A DNA stretch of 25,365 nt from Lachnospiraceae bacterium (GCA_024684065.1 JAIKXO010000197.1:1-25365); one strand, 5' to 3'. Numbered from the stretch's first letter, positions 16,849 to 24,803 are shown. Made by a program: numbers and translations. Notes: a model not told the origin generated them from the sequence alone.

Positions 16849-18246
16849 ATGTTTCTCCATAATCTGAAATATGAAATAAAAACGAATTTCCGGGAAAAGT
16901 CGGTAATAATCTGGATGCTCCTTTTCCCGATCTTTCTGGGGGTAATCTATAAAGCGGCCTTTGGCAATATATATGAGGAAGGCGCGTTTAAAGCGATCCG
17001 CGTTGCTGTTGTGGAAAATGAATCGGATCAGCTCTTTCATGCAATGGTTGATGAGCTTGGGGTAAGCGATTCGACCCTTGATAAAGATCCGGAAAAGCTG
17101 ACGCTAAAAGATCTTCTTTCAAAGCTTTCGACGGAGGCTAAGCTGAAGGATGAGGATGCCCCACCGTTTCTTTATGCTACCTACTGCAGGGAAGAGGAAG
17201 CCTATGAGATGCTTGACAAGGGGGAGGTTTCAGGGATCATTTATATTGATGCGGTTCCCGGAGCTGAAGCCGGTACAGGAGAGGATGGCGGTTTTGAGGA
17301 TATGGCGGCAGCTCTTGATGCAAGTGCTGAATTTTCTGAGGACGGATCGGCTTTGGATGTCATTTCCGGGGAAGTAATCGAAGCTGCTTCAGGCTTCAGC
17401 AATCTTTCCATGGAGGGCGCTCTCAATATCCTCACAAAAGAAACGGTCCTGTCTCTGAAAATAAAGAATAACGGAATGGAGCAGACTATCTTAAAACAAT
17501 TTATCGACAGCTATATGTCCCAGACCGGCATGACCAGAAGGATTGTAGGAAGCGGCCATCCCGAGGATGCCGGCAAGGTCATGAATGTTGCTGCTATAAG
17601 GGAGCTGACCCTTACAGACGGCAATAAGGATCCCTTTGCTTCCTATATGTATAACCTGATCGCCACGGTGGCGCTGTTTGGAATGACGGTAGCGCTTCAT
17701 ATAGCGCTTTTCAGTGAAGCGAACCTTTCGGACTACGGCGCGAGACGCTCCTGCTCCCCTACGCCGAAGCTCGTTACGATTCTTTCGGGGCTTGCAGGCT
17801 GTTTTGTTACGATGATTGTCTGTGTGGCAGTCTGCATAACCTTTGAAGCCTTTGTGCTCAGGACTGATTTTGGGCCGAGACTTCCGCTCGTTTACCTGGC
17901 AGGTTTTTCAGGTGCCGTTATGGGCGTCTGTGTCGGGTTCTTTATAGGTGCAATAGGAAAAATAAGCTACGGGACAAAGATCGGAATCACGATGGCTATC
18001 GTTATGAGCTTAAGCTTTATGAGCGGACTGATGATCTCCCAGATGCATGCTGTTTTTGAACTCTATGCGCCGATCGTCAATGACTTAAATCCTGCGGCGA
18101 TCATAGCCGATGCGCTCTATTATCTGAATATGGATGCGACTCTTGACCGTTTTTACGGGAAACTGATTGCCATGGGAATATATAGCATAGTAACGGTCTT
18201 TCTGGGGTTCTTAATGACAAGGAGGAAAACGTATGCAAGTCTTTAA
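16849..18246 (+). CDS. ABC-2 type permease 1
   Basis: A 465-residue membrane subunit with one N-terminal helix (VIIWMLLFPIFLGVIY), a long extracytoplasmic segment of about 220 residues that is acidic and rich in Ala and Gly (PGAEAGTGEDGG), then five helices towards the C-terminus. This is the layout of the ABC-2 membrane family with an external loop. The ATG at 16849 is chosen over a GTG at 16840, because AGGAGG (16835-16840) would overlap the GTG but is 8 bases from the ATG. It overlaps the next permease by 14 bp. Confidence 0.88.
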   Translation: MFLHNLKYEIKTNFREKSVIIWMLLFPIFLGVIYKAAFGNIYEEGAFKAIRVAVVENESDQLFHAMVDELGVSDSTLDKDPEKLTLKDLLSKLSTEAKLKDEDAPPFLYATYCREEEAYEMLDKGEVSGIIYIDAVPGAEAGTGEDGGFEDMAAALDASAEFSEDGSALDVISGEVIEAASGFSNLSMEGALNILTKETVLSLKIKNNGMEQTILKQFIDSYMSQTGMTRRIVGSGHPEDAGKVMNVAAIRELTLTDGNKDPFASYMYNLIATVALFGMTVALHIALFSEANLSDYGARRSCSPTPKLVTILSGLAGCFVTMIVCVAVCITFEAFVLRTDFGPRLPLVYLAGFSGAVMGVCVGFFIGAIGKISYGTKIGITMAIVMSLSFMSGLMISQMHAVFELYAPIVNDLNPAAIIADALYYLNMDATLDRFYGKLIAMGIYSIVTVFLGFLMTRRKTYASL

Positions 18247-19444
18247 GCTGTTTTTTAAGGTCGCCCGGGCTAAGAGCGGGATCATTATTTTATATATTGT
18301 TCTATTCCTTGGCTTTTGCTTCCCGATGGTGCATTCCTCTCAGGAGAAGCTTGATTTTGAAGAATCATCGTTATCGGTATGCGTTATAGATGAAGATCAG
18401 AGTGAGGCCAGTAAGAGTCTCACAGAGGAGATAAAGAGGAAAAATGATCTCATGGAGCTTCCGCTTGATCTTTCAGGAGATGGAAAAGGGGGACTCAGCC
18501 TGCATGATGAGCGTCTGATCATGGACACCATGTACTATGAAATGCTTGACTATACCCTGGTGCTCCCTGAAGGCTATGCACAACGCCTTGCAGATGTAGA
18601 GAATACAGAGGATGAGGTGTTTGAGTCCTATAAGCTGCGGGACGGCTTCGAGTCTGCAATGATGGAGCAGTTTCTGAATAATTATGTCCGGCTGGTCAGA
18701 GTTTATCTGTCGGAAGGAAGCTCACTTTCAGAGGCCATTAAGCAGACCGGAGAGGAGCAGTCAAAGAGCGCAAAGGTTGAGATGGTGACTTTAGAGGATT
18801 CGGAAGTCCTGGATGCAGATTTCACGGAAAAATTTGCGATTTTCTTCAGACTCATGCCCTATATTCTTATTGCGGTTATGATCAATGTCCTAAGCCCCGT
18901 GCTTATGACCCTGAACAGAAAGGATCAGAAAGCGCGGATCGAATGCTCCAGGGTCAGCGTATCTTCTTACTTAAGCCAGATTTTTTCAGGCAGCGGCGTT
19001 TTAGTCCTTTTTATCTGGGGATTATTTATGGTCAGCGGCATGGTAATTTACGGAGGTATCTACAGGGGGCTTAACTGTCATCTGGCGGTGCTTAATACCT
19101 TCGTTTTTGCGCTGATTTCCGCAATGATCGCAATCCTTATTACAGCTTTCAATCCGAACAACACGGTTATCTTAATGCTCTCCCAGCTTGTGGGGCTCGG
19201 AATGGCCTTTATTTGCGGAGCCTTCGTCCCGCAGTCTATGCTGTCAGACGGGGTGCTTGCCGTTGCGAAGATTTTCCCGGCTTACTGGTTTGAGAAGGCT
19301 AACGATATCCTGGCAGGGATTCAGGCCGGGGAGCTTTCAGATGTGTGGAGATGCTTTGCTATAGAGGCCGGGTTCCTTATTTTACTGATAATCCTTACCC
19401 TGGTATTCTCTTCACGAAAATCTTTGAAGATTAAGAAGGCTTAG
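18233..19444 (+). CDS. ABC-2 type permease 2
   Basis: A 403-residue membrane subunit with the same layout as the preceding one: one N-terminal helix (IIILYIVLFLGFCFPMV), an external segment of about 180 residues, and five helices from about residue 205 on. GGAGG lies 7 bases before its ATG, inside the end of the previous gene. The two permeases probably form a heterodimer with the ATPase encoded at 15892. Cargo is unknown; immunity or peptide export fits the context. Confidence 0.87.
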   Translation: MQVFKLFFKVARAKSGIIILYIVLFLGFCFPMVHSSQEKLDFEESSLSVCVIDEDQSEASKSLTEEIKRKNDLMELPLDLSGDGKGGLSLHDERLIMDTMYYEMLDYTLVLPEGYAQRLADVENTEDEVFESYKLRDGFESAMMEQFLNNYVRLVRVYLSEGSSLSEAIKQTGEEQSKSAKVEMVTLEDSEVLDADFTEKFAIFFRLMPYILIAVMINVLSPVLMTLNRKDQKARIECSRVSVSSYLSQIFSGSGVLVLFIWGLFMVSGMVIYGGIYRGLNCHLAVLNTFVFALISAMIAILITAFNPNNTVILMLSQLVGLGMAFICGAFVPQSMLSDGVLAVAKIFPAYWFEKANDILAGIQAGELSDVWRCFAIEAGFLILLIILTLVFSSRKSLKIKKA

Positions 19445-19460
19445 GGACGTGCAGGGCTAT

Positions 19461-19498
19461 GCTCATTTGCGAAATGGCCTGCCGTTTCGTTAATGAAC
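19461..19498. repeat. Solitary hairpin related to the third stem of the three-hairpin repeat
   Basis: Just after the second permease gene, CTCATTTGCGAAATGGC and GCCGTTTCGTTAATGA form an imperfect stem. The sequence closely matches the right-hand stem of the repeats at 22706 and 24208 (CTCATTAACGAAACGGC...TTTCGTTAATGAG). The GC-rich core and left hairpin are not present here, so it looks like a relic or an isolated part. Confidence 0.5.
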
Positions 19499-19617
19499 AC
19501 TGGATCATAAGGAGCATTGCAAAGACGTATTACAGCTGCCTTCGACGGAATAACCGGAAATATTGGTCATAAAGACGGCAGGCTGAATAATTTCGGGGCT
19601 GGGTGGCAGGATATAAA

Positions 19618-20427
19618 ATGAAATTAAAGATTATTGTGACAGGAAAAAATAAAAAGGTTGCCGGGGATATCAGCAGTCATCTGGAAAATGACAGGGGCTA
19701 TCTGACGATAAAATGTGCCCCGGGCAAGGCAGCTCTTGCTGATATGGTGCTTGCCGAGCTTCCGAGAGTGATCATCATCTGCATGGGAGACGAAACATGG
19801 GAAACCGTGAAGATATATGATGTTCTTAAAGACCCCGTGAGGCACGGTGACTGCACGATTATTGTGGTTGCAAATGAGGAGGATGAAAGGCTTTTTATGA
19901 AATATTCAAGCCTTGAGAGGGTGCTGTTCCTTTCAAGGCCCGTGTCTCTCTTTGCACTGTATGAAAAAATGCAGAGCATAGAAGAGGATATGGAGAAAAA
20001 AAAGAGCAGCCATTCTGTCGCTTTCAGGGAATATATCAACGAAGAAGCGGCTAAAGACCCGGGAAAGAAGAGGATCCTGGTGGTGGATGACGATGCGGAG
20101 CAGCTTTTCCATATCAGGGAGCAGCTTGAGGAGTTTTATCAGGTATCCCTTGTCCGGTCCGGAGATGACGCATATAAATACCTGACCAGGCACAGGCCCG
20201 ATCTGATCCTGCTTGACTATCTGATGCCTGACAAGGACGGCCCCCAGGTTCTGCGGGAACTGAGGATGATACGGGAATATGCGGATATCCCGGTAGTTTT
20301 CCTGACCGGAATGAGCGAAAAACAGGCTGTTCTTAAGACGCTAAAGGAGCTCAGGCCGCAGGGATATATTATAAAGCCGGCTAAAAAGTCAGAACTGGTG
20401 GCGAAAATCATAGATGTGCTGGGATAG
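19618..20427 (+). CDS. Response-regulator-type protein: pseudo-receiver plus receiver domain
   Basis: A 269-residue cytoplasmic signalling protein. The N-terminal 125 residues have a receiver-like fold pattern (LKIIVTGKNKKVAGDI, RVIIICMGDE, CTIIVVANEEDE, FLSRPVSLFALYEKM) but no aspartate at the phosphorylation position, so it is a pseudo-receiver. The C-terminal domain is a complete receiver: KRILVVDDDAEQ, phospho-acceptor D200 in LILLDYLMPDKDG, FLTGM and the lysine in YIIKPAKKSE. There is no DNA-binding or enzymatic output. The ATG at 19618 with AGGA upstream is chosen; a GTG at 19603 is possible. It precedes the Hpt and hybrid kinase genes on the same strand and so is a likely phosphorelay partner or phosphate sink. 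Confidence 0.85.
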   Translation: MKLKIIVTGKNKKVAGDISSHLENDRGYLTIKCAPGKAALADMVLAELPRVIIICMGDETWETVKIYDVLKDPVRHGDCTIIVVANEEDERLFMKYSSLERVLFLSRPVSLFALYEKMQSIEEDMEKKKSSHSVAFREYINEEAAKDPGKKRILVVDDDAEQLFHIREQLEEFYQVSLVRSGDDAYKYLTRHRPDLILLDYLMPDKDGPQVLRELRMIREYADIPVVFLTGMSEKQAVLKTLKELRPQGYIIKPAKKSELVAKIIDVLG

Positions 20428-20532
20428 AATCGTATAGCGGCTAAAACGGCCTGTAAGAGCCGCGGTTAAAGGGCGGTCCGGGCGGCTGGCTTAATGGCGG
20501 CAGGGCTGGATCTTACGGTGGAGTTAAAGAAT

Positions 20533-21135
20533 ATGGACTATGATTTAAACTGGATAAATGATATCGGACTGGATGTTAAAAGCGGAATATGCTATACGGG
20601 GAGTCAGGAAAAATATATTTCAGCCCTCCGGCGCTTTTACGGAAAATATGATAAAAACAGTATAAAAGTGGAGGAATATTATCTTGCAGGGGATTATGAG
20701 AACCTGATGATCACTGTGCATGCTTTGAAGAGTAATGCCAGGATGATAGGGGCAATGGAGGTGAGCAGCGGTTTTGAGGCGCTGGAGACGGCCGCCAGGG
20801 AAAAGGATGCTCACTTCTTAGAGCAGATGACTCCTATCACCATGAAAGCATATAAGGAGCTTATTGAAAGACTGGCTCCGATTAAAGCCATGGGGGAAAT
20901 TTACGCCGCAGATGAAATATCGGGCGAAGAAGCAAGGAAAATCGCGGATGAGCTCTTAGCCGCGCTTGATGATTTCGACGACGAGCAATCCAGGAGACTG
21001 GCACAGAAGCTCTCCGGCTATCCGTTCAGGATAACCTGGAAGGATAAGCTTAAGGAGGCAGAGGGCTTTATCGATGATTTTATGTATGAAGAGGCGGCAA
21101 AGATCATAAAAGAGCTTTATACGGTGATCGAGTGA
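20533..21135 (+). CDS. Histidine phosphotransfer (Hpt) domain protein 2
   Basis: A 200-residue paralogue of the protein at 8156. H63 in VHALKSNARMIGA is the phospho-accepting histidine. The second half repeats the ISGEEARK...DDFDDE...YPFRI pattern of the first copy. The ATG at 20533 is preferred: GGTGGAG lies about 10 bases upstream and alignment with the paralogue begins here. An ATG at 20494 would add 13 residues without a clear ribosome site. It lies between the receiver protein and the hybrid kinase, 19 bp before the latter, so it is very likely the phosphotransfer step of this relay. Confidence 0.85.
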   Translation: MDYDLNWINDIGLDVKSGICYTGSQEKYISALRRFYGKYDKNSIKVEEYYLAGDYENLMITVHALKSNARMIGAMEVSSGFEALETAAREKDAHFLEQMTPITMKAYKELIERLAPIKAMGEIYAADEISGEEARKIADELLAALDDFDDEQSRRLAQKLSGYPFRITWKDKLKEAEGFIDDFMYEEAAKIIKELYTVIE

Positions 21136-21154
21136 TAATGAAAGCGACAGTTGT

Positions 21155-22741
21155 ATGGATTATATAAAAAAGGCAGACGCAGAACCGTATGGACAGAGTA
21201 TGGAGGGTAAAGTGACAGACGAAAGGGTACGGATTGAAAGGCTTGAAAAGGAAAACAGGATACTGAAAAGAGAATATGCCCGGCTTAAGCAGGATCTTTC
21301 AATGCTTTCGAACCTGAACGATTATGCGTCAAGGCTTCGTAAATTTAACGAAGAGAAGGTAGTTGCCGCTAATAATGCGAAGAGCAATTTCCTTGCGAAT
21401 ATGTCCCATGAGATCCGCACCCCGATGAATGCGATAATCGGCATGGACGAAATGATCCTCAGGGAGTCAAAGGATGAAAGGATCCGTAAACTTGCAATGG
21501 ATATCAAAAGCGCCAGCAATACTCTTCTGTCTATAATTAATGACATACTGGACTTAAGCAGGATAGAATCGGGAAGAATAGAGATCGTCCCTGTTGAATA
21601 TGAAATCTCCTCTGTGTTTAACGATATCGCAAATATGACAATGAAAAAGGCGCAGGAAAAGGGGCTCTCCTATGAGCTTAAGGTGGATCCGCTTATACCC
21701 CGTGTCCTTTACGGAGATGAGATACGCATACGGCAGATCATGCTGAATATCATAAATAATGCTATCAAATATACTGATGAAGGAGGTATCAGTATAAACG
21801 TTTCCTTTGATCATATAATGGGGCAGCTTAAGATAGTAGTGAGCGATACCGGCATAGGTATCCGCAAGGAGGATATCGACAGACTGTACGAGTCGTTTCA
21901 GAGGCTTGAGGAAAGCAGGAACCGGAATATTGAGGGAACAGGGCTTGGTCTTCATATCACGAAGCAGCTTGTGGAGCTTATGGAGGGCTATATCGATGTG
22001 GAGAGCGAATACGGAAAGGGAACGGTTTTTACGGCAGCGGTTTCCCAGAAGGTTGTTGACCCCGCGCCGGTGGGGGAGTATTCAGAGAACCTGATTAAAT
22101 CAAGGGAACAGATCAGGGAATACAATCCGATCCTTGTAGCGCCGGGAGCTAAGGTGCTGATAGTTGATGATAATGAGATGAATCTTGAGGTAATCGCCGG
22201 GCTCCTTATGGACACCAGGATAGAGATAAGCCTTGCTTCCTCCGGAAGGGAATGCCTTCAGGCTATGAGAGAGAGCAGGACAGGCTTTGATATGGTTTTT
22301 CTTGACCAGATGATGCCGGGGATGTCGGGAATCGAGACCTTAAGGCAGATAAAAGAGGAGAATCTTGCGAACAATACGCCGATCATCGCCCTTACTGCGG
22401 ACGCTATTTTAGGAGCAAGGGATATCTATATCAGGGAGGGCTTTACAGACTATCTTTCAAAGCCCGTCATGTATGAGGATCTGGAGAGGCTGCTGTTAAA
22501 ATATATCGACAGCAGGCTTGTCATGACAGGAGAGCAGCTTTTGGAGGAGGAAGAGAAGCGGGCAAAGCCTTTGGTGTTAGTAATAAACGACTCTCCGGAA
22601 AGGGCGGATGAGATAAAGAACCTGCTCGAAGGCAGGTACAAGGGAGTATTTGTGAAGGATGAAGTACAAGGCGGAAAATTCCTTAAAAAGCATAAGGTTG
22701 AGTTTGTTATACTCAATAACGGAATTAATTTCCGTTATTGA
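21155..22741 (+). CDS. Soluble hybrid histidine kinase with a truncated third signalling domain
   Basis: A 528-residue kinase without membrane helices. An N-terminal coiled coil (about 20-75) leads into HisKA with H85 in FLANMSHEIRTPMNAIIG. The ATPase domain has the N box NIINNAIKYTDEGG, G1 VVSDTGIGI and G2 EGTGLGLHIT. A receiver domain follows with KVLIVDDNEMN, D384 in FLDQMMPGMSG, ALTAD and LSKPV. From about residue 472 a second receiver-like domain begins (KPLVLVINDSPERADEI), but it stops after about 57 residues. The last 11 residues and the stop codon come from the repeat element at 22706. No ribosome site is seen at the ATG at 21155; ATG 21200 or GTG 21212 (with GGAGGG close by) are alternatives. 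It probably feeds the Hpt and receiver proteins encoded just upstream. Confidence 0.88.
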   Translation: MDYIKKADAEPYGQSMEGKVTDERVRIERLEKENRILKREYARLKQDLSMLSNLNDYASRLRKFNEEKVVAANNAKSNFLANMSHEIRTPMNAIIGMDEMILRESKDERIRKLAMDIKSASNTLLSIINDILDLSRIESGRIEIVPVEYEISSVFNDIANMTMKKAQEKGLSYELKVDPLIPRVLYGDEIRIRQIMLNIINNAIKYTDEGGISINVSFDHIMGQLKIVVSDTGIGIRKEDIDRLYESFQRLEESRNRNIEGTGLGLHITKQLVELMEGYIDVESEYGKGTVFTAAVSQKVVDPAPVGEYSENLIKSREQIREYNPILVAPGAKVLIVDDNEMNLEVIAGLLMDTRIEISLASSGRECLQAMRESRTGFDMVFLDQMMPGMSGIETLRQIKEENLANNTPIIALTADAILGARDIYIREGFTDYLSKPVMYEDLERLLLKYIDSRLVMTGEQLLEEEEKRAKPLVLVINDSPERADEIKNLLEGRYKGVFVKDEVQGGKFLKKHKVEFVILNNGINFRY

Positions 22742-22844
22742 GTATAACATGATGCGACCGGCCGAGTAAGGAGATCAGCCGCTTTGCGGCACGCGGCCGG
22801 CGCGTACTCATTAACGAAACGGCAAGCTATTTCGTTAATGAGTA
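22706..22844. repeat. Three-hairpin repeat element, copy 1
   Basis: 139 bp. The left hairpin has perfect 19-bp arms (22706-22724 and 22730-22748) with a 5-nt loop. The central GC-rich part from GATGCGACCGGCCG to GCGGCCGGCGCG contains a nested GCCGC-TTT-GCGGC stem. The right hairpin has perfect 15-bp arms, TACTCATTAACGAAA and TTTCGTTAATGAGTA (22805-22819 and 22830-22844). It overlaps the 3' end of the kinase gene and supplies its stop codon. There is no U-tract or open reading frame of its own. Confidence 0.85.
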
Positions 22845-22940
22845 TATTAATGCAAAACCGTTTTTATAGGCAGGATTTAAAAGCGGTTATCCGCTGCCGT
22901 TTTCAAAACTCTGAAGAGTATAGAAAGAAGGGTTGGAAGA

Positions 22941-24200
22941 ATGAGATCGATCCAGGCTTTTACAAGGGAAGTGGATGATATAGGACTGGCTGTTTCGGAG
23001 CTTTCGGCGGGCATTGACCGTTCGCTGTTTATGAAGAACACCTGTGGGATCGTTTTTTGCGGCTTCGAGCCTGACATGAACGCTCTGGTCAGGGAATTGA
23101 AGAAGTCCTTTGACTTTCCTTTTTTCGGATGCACCGGGATCGGTGTGCTTTCAACGAACGGTTATTCACAGAGCAGCATTTCACTTTTGGTGCTTACAGC
23201 GGATGATGTGGAATTTTCCATAGGAATGACGGAGGAGATCAAAACTTCTTCAGATATCCGTTTTTTTGGAGAAACCTATCATGCCTGCCGGAGGGAACTT
23301 TTATATAAGGGGGAATTCAACTCTGCTAAACAGAGTAAAGGGGAGAATCCCTCAGGGACAGGACAAGCCGGAAATCGTAAAGAAAAGCTGATCTTTACAT
23401 ATGTGCCCTGGCTTTCGGATATCACGTTTGATGATATCGTCAGCCTTCTTGATGAGGAATCAGGACAGGTGCCCATATACGGAGGGATTGCTTCCGATGG
23501 CTGGACCTTTGATTCCTCTTATGTTTTCACGGACCGGGGAGCCTCGCAGAGCAGGGGCGTTATGATGGTGCTCGTGGGGAACGTGAATCCGATTTTTACG
23601 ATCGAGCACTCCACGACTCTTACGACGAACCTTCATAAGGTGGTGACCAAGGCCGAGGGGACGGTGGTCTATGAGCTTGACGGCAAACCGGTGACGAATT
23701 TTATACGGGATATGGGGCTCATTACAGACAAGACCTCGGTGATCCTTGATTTTCTGGGGACTCCCTTCCTTGCCACACAGAAAACAAAGGATGGCGATGA
23801 AATAGATACTCTGAGGTGTCTTGGCGTTATCGATCACGGAAAGCAGGCCTGCGGCTATATCGGAAAGATCGAGGAGGGGTCTGAGCTCAATATGGTGCTT
23901 ATATCAAAGGAGGACATCGAGAATTCGGTCAAGGCGGCATTCGACCAGATTCTTTCGCAGATCGAGAAGTCTGAGGATTATCAGTACAGCAGCATATTCT
24001 GCTCCTCCTGCGCGGCAAGGTACTGCCTGCTTGTGGCGGATAAAAATGCTGAGGGGCGGGCCTACGAGGGAAGGCTTCCGGAAAATGTCAATGTGCAGGG
24101 CGTGTATATCTACGGCGAGTTCTGCCCTGCCCACGGAAAACATCGCGGAGGTTTATATAATGTGCTTTCAAATGAGACTTTTACGATCCTGGCTATGTAG
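22941..24200 (+). CDS. FIST-domain sensor protein
   Basis: A 419-residue soluble protein with FIST_N (about 15-250) and FIST_C (about 255-410) regions. Recognisable parts are CGIVFCGFEPDMNALV, FFGCTGIGVLSTNGYSQ, a central PIYGGIASDGWTF, and the C-terminal SIFCSSCAARYCLL, VQGVYIYGEFCPAHGK and the final SNETFTILAM. FIST domains are proposed small-ligand sensors that occur with signalling proteins. This one follows the kinase gene by 199 bp and lacks its own kinase or cyclase domain, so it may be the sensory input for the soluble kinase. AAGAAGGG lies about 11 bases before the ATG. Several Cys residues near the C-terminus (CSSC) might respond to redox or metal; this is speculation. Repeat elements flank it on both sides. 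Confidence 0.88.
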   Translation: MRSIQAFTREVDDIGLAVSELSAGIDRSLFMKNTCGIVFCGFEPDMNALVRELKKSFDFPFFGCTGIGVLSTNGYSQSSISLLVLTADDVEFSIGMTEEIKTSSDIRFFGETYHACRRELLYKGEFNSAKQSKGENPSGTGQAGNRKEKLIFTYVPWLSDITFDDIVSLLDEESGQVPIYGGIASDGWTFDSSYVFTDRGASQSRGVMMVLVGNVNPIFTIEHSTTLTTNLHKVVTKAEGTVVYELDGKPVTNFIRDMGLITDKTSVILDFLGTPFLATQKTKDGDEIDTLRCLGVIDHGKQACGYIGKIEEGSELNMVLISKEDIENSVKAAFDQILSQIEKSEDYQYSSIFCSSCAARYCLLVADKNAEGRAYEGRLPENVNVQGVYIYGEFCPAHGKHRGGLYNVLSNETFTILAM

Positions 24201-24207
24201 CAGACGT

Positions 24208-24351
24208 TTATACTCAATAACGGAATTAAATTCCGTTATTGAGTATAACATAACATGATGCGACCGGCCGCGTAGGGAAATCAGCCGCTTTGCGGCGTGC
24301 GGCCGGCGCATACTCATTAACGGAACGGCCGGCCATTTCGTTAATGAGTAT
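24208..24351. repeat. Three-hairpin repeat element, copy 2
   Basis: 144 bp, beginning 7 bp after the stop codon of the FIST gene. The left hairpin arms (24208-24226 and 24230-24248) are perfect over 19 bp and match copy 1 in sequence. The GC core differs from copy 1 at only a few positions. The right hairpin (24310-24351) repeats TACTCATTAACG...CGTTAATGAGTA with one G-T wobble. A 5-base insertion separates the left hairpin from the core relative to copy 1. Its right end is 7 bp before the operator of promoter C. Confidence 0.85.
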
Positions 24352-24358
24352 AATAAAT

Positions 24359-24427
24359 ACCGGATACGCATGAAAAACGACCGGATGTGCAAAACAACTG
24401 CCAATAGCGAAGAGGCTTCCGTATAAT
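24359..24427 (+). promoter_or_regulatory. Promoter C with tandem ACCGRATANNCA operator
   Basis: ACCGGATACGCA (24359-24370) and ACCGGATGTGCA (24380-24391) are 21 bp apart. CTGCCA (24398-24403) and TATAAT (24422-24427) have an 18-bp spacer. Every distance is identical to promoter A, including 42 bp from the second half-site to the -10, and the inter-site CATGAAAAACG is also shared. The transcript would begin near 24434 and cover the leader gene at 24498. Confidence 0.75.
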
Positions 24428-24497
24428 AGGTCAAAGAACAAAAAACCCGGCTTCTTAAATTAATGAAGCGATATTTCTGACAATGGAGGGTAAGACG

Positions 24498-24803
24498 ATG
24501 GCAGAGAATAAGAATACGGAATTAAAAGACGAAGTAATGGCAAAGGCAGGCGGCGGAAAGTTAGAGCCTGATCAGGAAACGGTTACGATCTCAGGGGTAG
24601 TGATGGTCAATCCACAGCCGGATGATTCGATCTACGGAAGCGTTTGGGATGAGTGCCAGGCAGGCGGCTATCAGGTGTATGAGGCAGAGGGAAGGCTCCT
24701 GGTGGCAGGTCCAGATCTTCCGGGATTCAATCCGGGAGATCAGGTGCTTATTTATCATATACGGGGCTTTTATGGCTGGGAGATCACAGGAGCCGCGGTA
24801 TAA
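24498..24803 (+). CDS. Double-glycine-leader exported small protein 3
   Basis: A 101-residue precursor with leader MAENKNTELKDEVMAKAGGG, almost the same as that of the protein at 7614. Cleavage could be after the second or third Gly. The mature part, about 81 residues, begins KLEPDQETVTISGVV, has one Cys, and ends with FNPGDQVLIYHIRGFYGWEI, which aligns by eye with IGDRVQLIHNEDGFYSLEPI of protein 2. An ATG at 24483 is in frame, but GGAGGG lies 7 bases before 24498, so the later start is used. Promoter C lies directly upstream and a repeat element follows 20 bp after the stop. It is probably exported by the NHLP system encoded 10 kb away in the same direction; activity unknown. Confidence 0.8.
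   Translation: MAENKNTELKDEVMAKAGGGKLEPDQETVTISGVVMVNPQPDDSIYGSVWDECQAGGYQVYEAEGRLLVAGPDLPGFNPGDQVLIYHIRGFYGWEITGAAV

Noticed and set aside
19545..19562. ACGGAATA and ACCGGAAATA as a fifth tandem operator
   Set aside because: The two motifs are only 8 bp apart and no -10 lies at the expected distance.
22784..22978. A 64-codon frame between the kinase and FIST genes, checked for the missing receiver remainder
   Set aside because: It starts inside the repeat, has no receiver motifs and overlaps the well-supported FIST start.
23821..24258. Open frames over the FIST 3' end and repeat copy 2, with the peptide SITELNSVIEY on both strands
   Set aside because: The matching peptide on both strands is just the translation of the palindromic left hairpin of the repeat, not a real gene.
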